NCBI GenBank assembly: GCA_036937835.1
Contig: CM072879.1
Location: 9,591,001-9,655,000 of the forward strand
DNA from: Pampus argenteus
Lineage: Eukaryota; Chordata; Actinopteri; Scombriformes; Stromateidae
Direction of reading: 5' to 3'
DNA length: 64,000 nucleotides
Shown here: in pieces, positions 37,107 through 48,640 of the stretch
Layout of the letters: every line of letters begins with the position of its first letter
Numbering within the stretch: position 1 is the stretch's first letter
Position numbers and translations under genes: made by a program
The notes under the pieces: model-generated
Seen by the model: only the letters and a program-made list of their open reading frames with translations
Told to the model about the DNA's origin: nothing
Database searches by the model: none

Positions 37107-37182
37107 ATGTCAGACAAGAAACAGACCGTGGACCTTGGTCTACTGGAGGAAGACGACGAGTTTGAAGAATTCCCAGCCGAGG
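37107..37182 (+). CDS. sem1: sem1 exon 1, coding part
   Basis: 76 nt encoding residues 1-25 and the first base of codon 26. The donor is GAGG/GTAATT (GT at 37183-37184). Confidence 0.95.
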
Positions 37183-37783
37183 GTAATTAATACATGAATT
37201 ATTTTATGCCACGTTTTGTTTTTCTTTCTATTGACCGTCAGTAATTGGGTATAACGATGCTCGGCCCTGCAACAGTGACTCAGCTAGCCATAACGTTAGC
37301 CATAATAGCATTAGCTAGCTGGTAAACACGACACAGCTGCCCGATTAAACTTACTGCATTGGTTGTCTCGTGTAGCCCTGTGGCCTGTAATGTCAGAATC
37401 AATATGCTTTTGATAATTCACATTTATCTAATAGTTACTCTTTTTGCACATGTAGCAACTGTAGCTCACTGTAGCTAGCTGATGCTAGCTAGGTAATGTT
37501 AGCTTGCAATCAGACGCTAAGGCGAGCCAGAGAGCTAAATTGCTCAATCAAATAGTTTAAGGGTACTTGCGCACCTGCTGTGTTTTGTTTTTAATGTAAC
37601 TTTTTTAATATATACTTTATATATACTTTGCGATGTGTAACCTTGTTTAATGTATCTAATGTTGTTTATGTTCCACTGTTGAATTTCCAGACTGGACGGG
37701 GCTGGATGAAGATGAGGATGCTCATGTTTGGGAAGACAACTGGGATGATGACAATGTAGAGGATGATTTCTCGAATCAACTGA

Positions 37784-37821
<38 letters not shown>

Positions 37822-39353
37822 CAATAAATCAATAAATATTTGTAACTACACTCCCATGCCAAGTGTTTCCAGTGCAGCAGACCTAGCAGGCCCAGTTGGA
37901 TTGGATTACATTTATAAACGCTATGATTCAGAGCACTAAACCACAGCATTTGAATGAATGAACAAGTGACCTTTCCTAATTTTTGATGTTCTTTGTTCAT
38001 AATGATATTACAATTAATATAATGCAGACCAAAGTCTCTTGCATTAAATAACCTACAGGAAAAGACACAGCACTTCATTCATTTTGTGACATATGCTTGA
38101 AACCTCTGATTATAACAACATGTGTTTAGATAAATACATGTTTGAGTGACAGAGACATACCTACGCTCCAATCCTTTGTTCACAGTAAAGGAATGATTAG
38201 ACATTTGATTTAATTATTTTAGTGTTATTAATAAATTGCAAGTGAGTGATCAACCAGATTAGCACATTAAGGAAAATAAATTTCAGTTCATATTTATTAA
38301 TAAATAGCAAGTGAGTGATCGACCAGATTAGCACATTAAGGAAAATAAATTTTAGTTCATATTAAAACCACATTACACAGAGAATTTATTTTTTTTAACT
38401 GACCTGACAGGACCAGTTAGTCATATCCAATTGGTCATAGATATAGCTCAATTAATTATTTATCTTAATGGGAGTTGATGCGATACTAAGGTCAGTATTA
38501 ATCTATTATTTCTATTATTTTCAGCAGTCATCAATAACAAAGCTTCCATTATTATTCATTGAGCAATTAGCACAGTGCGTAAGCACTAGATATACATTTC
38601 AGCAGGATTGAAATTAGAGTGCACAACATGTGGTGTTGAGGTTAAAGATTAATTTTAAACCCTATTAGCTACTTTTCTAGATTTATCTTTAAGATTATTA
38701 AATCTTGAAATTTGGAAATTAAACTACCTAATATTGCCTTTTCTTTCTTTGATGTTTACTTATTCTGTATGTTGTACAGGTTCTCTTCAGTAACTTAGAT
38801 TTGTTGTTCATTGCAGTGGGATGCTAGATGTCTTATAAAAGTATGTTGTAGGTGCCTATAAAACACAAAGAAATGTGCAACAGTAACTTGCTTTTTATAA
38901 GTTTTAACAGTGTTAGACTAGAGAATTACACATCAAAGTTATCATCATAGGATCAGCTTTCAACGCTTACAGTAATTGAATAATCAATAACTGTTGATAA
39001 GTGGCTGGTCTGTTTTTGAGTACACTTTAGAGAGTAACATGGTATTGTTTTATTTAGACCAATTATGATGGCCATGCTATTAAGTTGTTTCTTAAAAGAT
39101 ATCATTATTGTTAAAGGGCATAGCTGCTATATATAAAATGTCATCATCAAATCCATAGATGCACACATTATATAATATTTATATATTTTTTTTCACTCCC
39201 ATCTCTTAATGGTTCTCACAATCAATAGCAGAGGGTACTTATGCCTCAACCACCCACCTGTAATCATCTCTACTGACTTGATCTTTCTATTTTCCTCTTC
39301 CTCCCTGCAGAGCGGAGCTGGAAAAACATGGTTACAAGATGGAGACGTCATAG
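37107..39353 (+). CDS. sem1: SEM1/DSS1 26S proteasome lid subunit (three exons)
   Basis: Joining 37107-37182, 37691-37784 and 39311-39353 encodes 70 residues, the same length as mammalian DSS1. The protein is very acidic. It begins MSDKKQTVDLGLLEEDDEF, contains the FEEFPAEDW and HVWEDNWDDDNVEDDF motifs with Trp27, Trp39 and Trp43, and ends with the helical tail AELEKHGYKMETS. In the family, SEM1 is a proteasome lid subunit (Rpn15), binds BRCA2 and protects it during homologous recombination, and belongs to TREX-2 mRNA-export complexes; it acts in nucleus and cytoplasm. Splice phases join cleanly. The neighbours dlx6a and slc25a13 are the expected SHFM1-locus genes. The intron 2 donor is embedded in a microsatellite. 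Confidence 0.97.
37183..37690 (+). other. sem1: sem1 intron 1
   Basis: A 508-nt GT-AG intron. It contains several TAGCTAGC-type words (37310-37322, 37462-37505), simple sequence typical of fish DNA. Confidence 0.85.
37691..37784 (+). CDS. sem1: sem1 exon 2
   Basis: 94 nt encoding the acidic Trp-containing central part. The acceptor is GAATTTCCAG. The donor is GAG/GTAATA, in which the T at +2 is the first base of a (TAA)n array; position +5 is T rather than the preferred G. Confidence 0.95.
37786..37818 (+). repeat. (TAA)n microsatellite at a splice donor
   Basis: About 11 TAA units starting with the T of the GT donor of sem1 exon 2, followed by an A-rich tail. It is the source of a poly-Tyr reverse frame. 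Confidence 0.95.
37819..39310 (+). other. sem1: sem1 intron 2, remainder
   Basis: AT-rich intron sequence with a 69-bp tandem duplication at 38225-38362. No further exon or gene is seen. Confidence 0.8.
38225..38362 (+). repeat. 69-bp direct tandem duplication
   Basis: Two adjacent copies starting TTATTAATAAAT at 38225 and 38294. They differ at only a few positions (for example TTGC/TAGC, ATCAACC/ATCGACC, TTTCAG/TTTTAG), so the duplication is fairly recent. Confidence 0.92.
39311..39353 (+). CDS. sem1: sem1 exon 3, coding part
   Basis: 43 nt after a CTCCCTGCAG acceptor. It encodes the C-terminal helix and TAG stop (39351-39353). Confidence 0.95.
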
Positions 39354-39515
39354 CAGCTGACAAGGCCTTTCGGTATTCGAAGACATTGGATATGGACATT
39401 CATATTTGAATATTATAAACCACGGCAAAAGATTTAAGGGTGTTAATTTGTTTTTTTTTTGTCTTTGTAAGAAATGAAGAATGAAAGTAAAGTGTTTGGA
39501 GAAAACAATTCTTTT
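39354..39515 (+). other. sem1: sem1 3' UTR (presumed)
   Basis: No AATAAA is found close to the stop. The variant hexamer AGTAAA at 39486-39491 is followed by a GT/T-rich stretch, making it the best candidate poly(A) signal. Confidence 0.4.
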
Positions 39516-40209
39516 TGAGTGTTTTTACTGACTAAACTACAAATGTAAGTGCTGTTCCTCACAAGCCTAAAGTGAATTGCATTTTCTTTTGTAATCTTAT
39601 AAATTTTGCTAAAATCTGCATGCTCTAATAGTAGATAAATAAGTCAAAATTGTTTTCACACCTCTAATTCATCCGGCATAACCACTGGCTAAATTTAACA
39701 GACGCTTGAATGATCATTACCAGGAATATAGCCCATGTCCTTCTGTTTCACGTAGTCCTTGGACTGCTCTTACTCTCAGATGCACAAACTGAAATCCATC
39801 TTTGCAGTCATTAGTTTTTAGGTTTGGCTAAAATATCTATAAATTATCGTCCTTGTAAGAGCTGTTGATCTCAGAAGCACATCTGCCAAGGCAACACACA
39901 GACTACCTCTAATGGGCGGCTTGTTTTTGCCCTGTGACACATTTCAGATTTATTTTAGACTACATGAATTTTGTGTGAAAATTCTCAAGTTCAAGTGCTC
40001 AGCAAAATTTGTCTGTGGTAGCGACCATACTTTTATGTAAGCCTCTGTTTATTGAAACTGTCAAAGTGATGTCTGTGTGAAGGAGACGGAGAGAAATGGA
40101 GTATACACTAGGGGAAATGGAATGTACATAAACTGTGCACAGTGGAAATACACACAATGCAAACAAATGTGTGTGTTTGTGGTGTATGCTACACACATAC
40201 AGAGGCAGT
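39516..40209. other. Non-coding DNA
   Basis: AT-rich unique DNA downstream of sem1. Nothing is recognised. Confidence 0.45.
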
Positions 40210-40530
40210 TCCTCTGCACTGTGCTGTATAACAGCCCCCTTCCCTTTCAGCCCCATAGCGCTGGGCCGGGTCCCTGAAGGAGAGATTATCCACTGCCGTG
40301 TTTGTCAGAGGCAGGGAGGGGGTCTCAGCATGGGGCCTCCCAGCCTGCCTTGCCTGGGCCTGCCCCTACTGCCAGCCAGGCCCTTCTCTTCCGCTTGGCA
40401 CAGCAGGGTTTTTCGTACTGAACCAGAGGCCAATTTATCCCCGCCACACTCCCCCGGCAAAATGATTTCTCTCAGTGTTTTGTCGACTCTCAGTCCCAGG
40501 GTCCTAATGAGGTGAAATGGATGCCAGTAA
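40210..40530. promoter_or_regulatory. GC-rich candidate conserved element
   Basis: Markedly GC-rich, repeat-free block between AT-rich flanks, with GCCCCATAGCGCTGGGCCGG near 40249-40268, GGAGAGATTATCCACTGCCG near 40278 and GGTCCTAATGAGG near 40500. Open frames exist on both strands, but no protein family is recognised. An unrecognised exon cannot be excluded; regulatory use is inference. Confidence 0.33.
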
Positions 40531-42639
40531 GACCAAGGCTGCAAGAGCAGCTTTCATCCTGAAAACAACATCCACCCACCTCCTCCTCCAGGAGTGGAAA
40601 GTAAACTAAATACATTAAAGTACTGTTTTACGTTAAAAGAAATTTATTATCACTCATTTTAGATGAAAACATACATTTTAATGCATCATAGCTATCATTG
40701 CTACTTTCTTCATATGCAAGAATAGGCTTAACATGTTCATACACTGCTAAAAATCATCTTATAAAGCCAAGTGAAAATCAAGGTGAGATACTGTCAACAC
40801 GTATCTAATAGAAACCCTCTTAAGAATTTTTGAAAAATGAATGTCTGTATCTTGAAACATGAAAAAAAATGAGATTGTTCAGTGCACTAGAATCATGAAA
40901 AAAAAGATCAATGATTTGATAGCAATATTTGCAGTATTTATTTAACAGTAGTACAAATCACTGTAATATCAGTAATTCATATCTTAACTATACAATATTA
41001 TTTTAGATGTGTTTGGTTTGTTTTAAGCATTACTTGAATCCATGAGAGAAGCAACCTCGTTCTCTATACAATATTGTAAATTGATTATTTGTGTGCTTTT
41101 GCGTTACTTCTTGCTTCTAAAGGGTACAAGTATATATTGCAACATTACACATCTTTTAATCATACCATACCAGTATATTCTATAGCAAATACTTAAATAT
41201 TTATACTAGTCATACTAGTTTCCATGCTGCTGATTGACTCGAGCTATTTACAGTTTTGCGTCAGTTTGGAAAGAGTAAATCTGGACTTTAAAGTGTTATA
41301 TTCAGATTTTGGCATTGAAGGCTGGAAAAGGTGGAAGTGGAAATTTGTTAGGTCAATCATTTAAGTGTTGGCAAGTGAACACATGCTGACAGTCTTCTGT
41401 TTTCTTTGGGGAAAATACAAAATCCCTGTTTACGAGTTATTATCCCAATCAGTTGCATATCACAACCAACGACTCTCCTGAGTGCACAGCCCATGTTGTG
41501 ATTGAAAGACAATGCTCCAGCTGCTACTGATATACAGTAGTAGTAATGTCAATTATGAAATTTTTTTCTTTTTTACTTTTTGCTGTAGGAAATAAAGCAG
41601 TGTAATGTGTTCATTGAATAAAGCTCAGACTCACAGATGCAGGTTACTGAGATCTGTTTATGTCCTTGAAACTAAGGGCCCTGGGCCAGATGATTATTCT
41701 AAGGGTTGGGAAGTCAGTCAAGTGAGAGAATCGCTAAGTGAGAGCAACAGAGGAGGACCTGCGACCATTTTGTTTGTGCTGAGAGCGTAAGATTGGTCCC
41801 TTGTGTTTGACGCCATGAGGGCCTTGATAGGCCCTCAATATTCAACCCTGCACAGATCGCCAGGCTTTTCAGTGTCTCTGCACTAGTTTTTCTTTGATCC
41901 CATTTAATCGTGACTTTAATTTGTGCAAGCATTTTTTTGTTGTTCCTTTGTGACCCACATGATTCACCTTGACAGTGAATGCTCACTATGGCTGATATTG
42001 ACTGACGAAAGACCTGAATAACAAGCTGCTGGGTGAATGTTTTGACGTCACGGAAAAGTTGCATTTTAAAACTTTGAAACAATGGGTAACAATGGGTTTT
42101 CAGAAAGGACTTATCCGCTGTCCTCGTAGGACCAAAGTTTGGTCTTCACACGGAAATCCAAGCTAAATATAATACTTTCACCAGATTACATTAAGGGTCA
42201 GTCTAATTGGAAAACTAGTGAATGCAGCAAATTCTCTAAACCGATTCTTGTCTTTGTGAAAGCCCCAATTCTTCAAAAAGCATTTTCTTATTTGCAAATT
42301 TCCCTCAGCCCACGCAGTTCTGAGACCTGAGACCACATGACTTCATGTGAGAGAGCAGCCAATGGAAGTGCGGCGAGGACTATTTCATAACACTTCATGT
42401 TGGGAGATGGCAGATCCATTGTTCTCAAGGCCCACGAGCCTGTGGGCAAGAGTCCCTGCTGTGTCTACACTGAAGAAACACACCAGCCTCCAAGGCTATA
42501 TTTTCCTGTCTTTTCTGCAGACAGTGGAGGCTACTGTGACTATTCCAGCTTTCTCCCCACTGCTGCAGGGCCTGCTCTATGCTTCTCTCTTCTCCAATCC
42601 CTCCACCGCCAAGCCAGAGAGAAAACGGGGCTGTCGCTG
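40531..42639. other. AT-rich non-coding DNA
   Basis: No gene or clear repeat. Frames at 41714-42082, 42139-42330 and 42347-42760 match nothing recognised. Confidence 0.42.
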
Positions 42640-43090
42640 CACAGCTAGGAAGCATGCAGCTGCTACTATAATAGCCCTAATTGCACGTTTCTTTTGTTGG
42701 GCTGAAATTAGCGGCGGGGCTACAATACTACTACTAAAACCCCCTAAAACCTCCAAGTAAAGATGGAGGGGAGAGACTTAAAAAAAAAAAAAAAGACACT
42801 CTGGTGCGCTCACCAGAGAGACTGCCAATCCACTGCCGAATGGCCCACACCTGCACGCTTGCACCCCCACTAAAGTAAACACAGATAATAAGGTATAATT
42901 ACTTTAGAAAATAATAACGAGGAGCAACCCTCCAGACCCCCCTACTCCTGTGACAAAGGGCTGCCTGTTTATTGTGAGGGGTGAAACAACCCCAAAGGAC
43001 GCTAGCGAGTGCCATATCAAAAGACCTGAGGGCCCTACTGAGGGTCCCTTATAAGACAGCCATCAGTGTCAAGGAGGACGGGGGCTTTTA
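42640..43090. promoter_or_regulatory. Candidate conserved non-coding element
   Basis: Block with AATAGCCCTAATTGCACG (42670-42687), GGCTGAAATTAGCGGCGGGG near 42701 and AGGTATAATTACTTTAG near 42891, interrupted by an A-run at 42780-42794. GC-balanced and otherwise repeat-free. Call from texture only. Confidence 0.33.
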
Positions 43091-44799
43091 AGTCTCTTCT
43101 ACCATAACTGCCTCAATTAACCAGTATGGACTGACCACAGGCTACTTTTTCAGATCTATTCATTTCCATCAAAATGATCCTGTATAGTCTTTAATGATTG
43201 TCCCCACTTCTATGCATTGGAAGAACCCCAGAATATGTACTAAAAACATACCAATAATATGATGTGAAAAGTGATATAAAGACTCACATTTCTATAGTAT
43301 ATGTGTATTGGACTGAAAAATGGAAAAATTAAGAGAAAGATATGTTAATTTACAATAAATAGTTATGTAAATAATCAAAATGTACATTACTCTTACATAA
43401 AAGTAGTATGAAAATACAGATAACAGCCTTTTAAATACGTTTTGTGGGAATGAGTCAGCCTGATGCAAGACGATCATGAATATGACGTACAGTACTCATA
43501 CACTATTTGAAGTACACTATACAGTATGCTAAAAAAATTAGAACTGCCCTTTAAAATCAAACCAAACAAAAAAACAAAAAAAACAAAAAAACAAAACAGA
43601 ATTACCCTTTAAAATCAAAAAGGTAATATTTTTATTTGATTTGTTTTATTAGAAAACTGAAGGTGTATTCACTTTGACTCTACAGTGAGCAGCTAGCGCT
43701 ATAAAAATAAAAGTTATAGTTACACATATAACTTACAGATGCATTACCTTATTTTCATGCTTTTTCTGAAACCCATGTTTTTCTTTTTTTTTATGAGAGC
43801 CATCACAGCTCAGCTGAAAATGAGGATAAACTCACCCAAGCATGTGAACATGACACTGGATAGTTGAGACAGTGTGGGATCACGCTGCGGCCTCACTGTC
43901 ACTTAAACCCGTCCGGATTTTAACCCAATCTGACATGTTGGCACACAGAAAGAAACAGATGGGTATGTTTCGGTTTAATGCTATCCCTAGTGGTTGAGTC
44001 ACTATAAAAACACAAGACTTTGGTTCGATGTCAAGATGGATTATGAGTGCTCTGTTTCAACTATGCAGTTTATGACACGATCCACCTCTCCGCTCTTTGA
44101 CAGATAAATGTATAATTTCACATAGTCGAAACATGAAGTACAGGGAATGCATATAATAGGCTATAGGTAGAGTTTTGTGACCCTTGCCTGTGAAATATGA
44201 CACACTGTGGACCCATAATATCCCAACAAAACCAATACTGCTTTATTCCATCCATGACCAACCAAAGTCAAACAGCCTACAACCTGCCTATGCTTTGAAA
44301 TAACGCACAGCCTAACTTAAGTAGAAACTCTCACTGAGTAAATGTTTTGTATCTATTAAACACAAGTCTTGGTGGTGTCCAGTGCTACAACACAGAGATA
44401 ATAGCTGCTGTGATTAGGTGTCTAATGTAAAGTGAATCAGTGTTGCATGTGAGTCATCCTCATGCCATCATTAAACCACAATGTGCAACCGAGCCAAATG
44501 GCTCTGTGAGGATGGCAGCATGTTTTTAACTGTGACGTCTATGGCAACAACACCCCCCGTCGTGTTTCCTTCCCGTACGCCCATGATACCTGGCAATTAG
44601 GGAGTTTGTTTTCTATTTTTACTCCTGGTTTTTACCCCACGTCCCCTCCCAAATCTCCAATATTTGAACACACCGGATCAGCCATCCACCTGTCCTGCTG
44701 CACTTAAAAGCATTGGACAGTGAAGGAAGAGAAATTAACAGGGGGGACAATTTAGACACCGGAGAGAGGCTTTTTCCGCCAGAGCAATAAAGCACACTT
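43091..44799. other. Non-coding DNA with AAAC array
   Basis: An (AAAC)n-type tract at 43560-43598 is flanked by two copies of CCCTTTAAAATCAAA. GGTTCGATGTC near 44023 resembles a tRNA B-box and may mark a degenerate SINE. Nothing else is recognised. Confidence 0.42.
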
Positions 44800-45060
44800 G
44801 ATGTTATTATCATCTCTGGTGAATTATCAGGCCTCTGATAATTGTAATTAATCAATCATCAGACTCACTCATGCACTCCCATGAAACCCCGGCATCACTG
44901 TAGATCAACCTGAGCAGTGTTGACCTATGAGAAATCAATGTGCAGCCATGATTCAAGGCAGCAGCGATAGAGCTTGTTTCAGCTGGACCAAGTAATTAGA
45001 GCATGGTTAATTACGTGTCACAGTATCTGCATCATCACTTCACCAGGAAGGGAGACAATC
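44800..45060. promoter_or_regulatory. Candidate conserved non-coding element
   Basis: Strong clustering of homeodomain-type words: GGTGAATTATCAGGCC (44818), GATAATTGTAATTAATCAATC (44838), AAGTAATTAGAGC (44990) and GGTTAATTACGTGTC (45005), plus TTTCAGCTGG at 44977. It is bounded on the right by poly-A (45067-45086). Among the intergenic blocks past sem1 this one has the densest TAATTA content. Confidence 0.4.
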
Positions 45061-46639
45061 GCAGAGAAAAAAAAAAAAAAAAAAAAGTCCATTAAAGACC
45101 TTTAACATTGCACAATCCAAGTCAAGTTAACATAAAAATGTGGCAGGACAAATGCATCACCTCAAATCACATCCATCATTTTCTCCACATTCAACTGAAA
45201 ACCTCACCACTTCACTGTGTGGCAAGGCTCAAAACAATAGCATATGTTTAAAAAGAGAGTACAATGACAGACAAACTCATAAAAAAGGACATAACATTCT
45301 CTCTTGTCTGTTGCTGTTTTTGCCTTTCATCATTTTCTTTCTCTCTCACACACACACACACACATACACACATATTCGTCTCGAAAAGACTGGGTGGGAG
45401 GCCTTGGCCCAGCCACAGTCAACCGGTCCCAGTCCCAACAAGGAAACAATTAATCATGTGTGAGCGGCTGTCTGAGTGTCTGCTCTCTGGACAACAACAA
45501 CACTCAGCCATTTATCTCCCCTCAAGGCAGGACAGCCAGCCAGCACACCACGCAGGCATGCACTCTCTCATCCTCACACACTCACAGATGTGGAAGGACA
45601 AAAATGCATGCACTCTCACATATACACACTGAAATGTGCAAGAATGCACGCAAGCAAAGTGTAAATAGACATGTACAGATGCAAGATTCATGCAAAATAT
45701 ATATATATTGGCAATCCAGGAACACACACACACACACACACAATTACACACAGGTGCTTGGTGTTTTGTCATCCTAATCATATAGATGTCAGTACTTCCT
45801 AATGGTCACGATGACATATACAGAGGCAACATGCTGCTGGCTCACTACAAATCTCATAGATCAAAGACAGACTAAAACAACTCAACTCTCCTTCATAATT
45901 CATTTGAGAGTTATTCCTTTTACCACGGTTTTCCTTTGATATTTCAAACTCTGTTTGCTGTTCATTACACAAAAACAGAATGGAAGGGACCGGGGCATTT
46001 TTCTTGTACTCTTCTGAGATGATGGAGCAAAGTTGAGTTGACAGTCGTTTCATTTCAGGAAATGTAGTCCTCTCTAATTTAACTCTTGGTCTTCCGACGT
46101 GGCAAGGCAGGTTAGGAGTGAGCTTGAGCAGACGAGACTTTATGAAATGAAATAGGAAATCTGTCGTTTATTTCTTATTGCCGCATCCACCTCAGAGTGG
46201 GGGTGGTTTGTGCATGTGTGTGTGTGTGGGTGAGGCATGTGTATTTGAACATCTTAGTCGATTTGAAAGCGTGTATCAGTGCTTGTAAATTGGTGTAAGT
46301 GTGTATGCATCTTAGTGATGTCCAGCACGGAGAAAAAAAAAAGGTCTCTAAGCCTAAAGTGGAGCAAACAAAGAGGCTGGTATGTGTTTCAGGATGGGGC
46401 ATCTGGATGGCATCAGCAGGGCCTGGCAGATTGGTAGTGACACAGGTTACTCCCAAGGTCCCCAGTGAGAAACACATCACCGCAGTCTGCAGTGGAAAAG
46501 GAGCTTTGAAGCACATTGGCATCCAAGCTTTTCATGCAGCTAGTATTTTTTTTATTACACCACCTACCTATGGTTGAGGATCGCACTTTGCAAGTGTTAG
46601 ATAAATAAGTAAAAGAAATACTACAGATTTTAAAGAAAT
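45061..46639. other. Microsatellite-rich non-coding DNA
   Basis: Poly-A at 45067-45086; (AC)n at 45347-45372 and 45722-45742; (TA)n at 45698-45710; and a TG run near 46217-46229. Frames here are His/Thr-rich artefacts. No gene is supported. Confidence 0.6.
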
Positions 46640-47030
46640 TTTAGGGGATTCGCTTATTCACTTTCTTACAGAGAGTATTAGAAAATGTACACCACCGTCA
46701 TGTCTTTACGCTCAATATGAAGCTACTACCAGCAGCTGGCTAGCTTAGCCTAGCATGAACACTGGAAATAAGGAGTCTCCAGGAAGTCACTGCATCCGCT
46801 CAAGAAATAGCCTGGCACACGAGTCGACCCCCTGCAAAACCACAATGTTTTACTCTAAATGCTAATGTTGTTACCTTTGGGTAGAGCTAAGCTAGCTGTT
46901 TGCCTCTGTTTAGCTGTTTCTCTTGTCTTTGTGCTAAGTTACGCTAACCTGCTGCTAGCTGTAGACTTATATTGACTGGACAGCCTATTGTCAACCTTCT
47001 TTCAAGAATGTAAATAAATATTGACGGCTC
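46640..47030. mobile_element. Teleost fold-back (MITE-like) repeat, near complete
   Basis: The left part reads GCTTATTCACTTTCTTACAG ... CAATATGAAGCTACTACC ... AGCAGCTGGCTAGCTTAGCC. The right part, reverse-complemented, gives a diverged copy of the same order, so the element is a long imperfect inverted repeat. It is the same family as the half copy at 19790-20040. It encodes no protein. Confidence 0.65.
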
Positions 47031-48339
47031 AGCGTACAGTATAAATCTATCTCTTCAGTCACATTATTCACATATATCACACTGCAAACTTCAATTAAGT
47101 AATTAAGACAAATGCGACCATTCCCTCTTCCTCTTTCATTCCAGGTGGCAGCTTGACAGGAAGTGATACAGGAAAGGACTTAAAGATTTGCCGCTGTTCT
47201 TATTCTCCTTCAAAGACAAATACCCCTCTGATCATATCCCACAACTGCCTTAACCAGGGGGAAGAAAAAAATGAGGTGAACATTTTCTGTTTCTACCACC
47301 TACTCCCCCACCCTCCCTACTCCCACCCTCCCTCATTCCCTCAGCACTGGTCGCTCTACATTTGCGGGAAGCATCTGGGTTCATTTATCCCAACCCAGGC
47401 AGGCCTGAGGACCCCTGTGCCCTCTCGGGTTGCAGGGTCTGAGCTTCAGTGTGGGTCCTTGTTGTTGTGAAAGAGAAGAGCTTGAGCCTGCCCACTAGCC
47501 CGTCTGGACCATCTCAAAGCTCCCATCCACCCCTTCCCTTGCTTCGCCAGGCCCCCGACTCATCCCAGATGCCCTGAAGCATGGTTAGTGTAGCGCTTCA
47601 TCTGAACTGAAAGATTCTAAACAGATTCATTCAGAAGCTACAGCAAAGACGGCCCTCCTGGAGGTTTAGGAGAGCTCCACAGCAGATTGAAAAGAGAGAG
47701 AGAGAGTGCACAGAGGAAGCAAAGCTGGTGCTTCAAATAAAAGAGTGTGTGTGATATAAACTTTATGTGTGACTCACGTGTTTATGAGTGCATACGTCAG
47801 TATTCGCATATTGAGACAAGCGGATGTACACTACATCTATAATGCGTGTGCAGGAAATGCGCTCCCATGTCTCAAGGTGAAATGACTGAGAAGTCCATTC
47901 AGCCTACTGTTTGGTTTAATCCACAGTCTACTCCAAGCCAAACGTCAGTCCAGGTTATCACATTGCACAGCTGAATGGAAGCAGAGTGAGTCTCGCTTGT
48001 TACTTAAAGTCACTGAGAAGTTATTCAAACACCCGGTTATTATGGTGTAAACAAAGGCAGCTTGTCACACACTATTACAGATACGGTGTTTACAAGAATG
48101 CCACTTTAATGCAGTGTATGTTATATATGATGATTACGGATGGTGTTTGACAACTAACTGATTGGAGAAATTAAAGTAGTACTATGCATACAGAGTGAAC
48201 TCCATTATTTTGCTGATAGGCTCCCTATATGACTGATAAAGAAAGGATGGATGTTTTTCTTATGGGAGAGGTCATTTACCATAAAGAAGCATAAGAAATA
48301 CAGCATATTGGATGGATAACAGATTACAGATTTTTAAAT
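47031..48339. other. Non-coding DNA
   Basis: Contains a CT-rich run at 47300-47345 and a GA run at 47692-47706. The part 47350-47660 is GC-balanced and unique-looking. The frame at 47153-47470 matches nothing. Confidence 0.42.
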
Positions 48340-48640
48340 ATGAAGGTATTATAATTAGTTAGGGTTAGGGAAAGATCATGGCTTGGGTTAAAATGATTAC
48401 TTAAAATGTGGTTTGGGTTAAAGTTACTACTTTAATTGTCATCATGGCAAAACTACGACAATCGTAGTTATGGCTTTTAAAAAAAAACTGTCCCAACTAA
48501 GTTGAAAACATGACACTTGTGGTTGGAAACAGGATGCGAACAGCATCCAGCAGTCTCCACTGTTTGCTATGTATCTATCCATCCAACTGTTTCTTCCAAT
48601 TATGGAAATTTGGCACCATATATTGACATCATCTGAACTA
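48340..48640 (+). mobile_element. Degenerate GGTTAGGGTTAGG-type teleost repeat
   Basis: The order GTTAGGGTTAGGGAAAG, CATGGCTTGGGTTAAAATG, GGTTTGGGTTAAAGTTACTAC, and GGAAACAGGATGCGAACAGC follows a common fish interspersed repeat recalled from other loci. No coding capacity. Confidence 0.5.

Noticed and set aside
42347..42760. 137-codon plus-strand frame
   Set aside because: Overlapped by frames in another phase and on the minus strand; no domain recognised.
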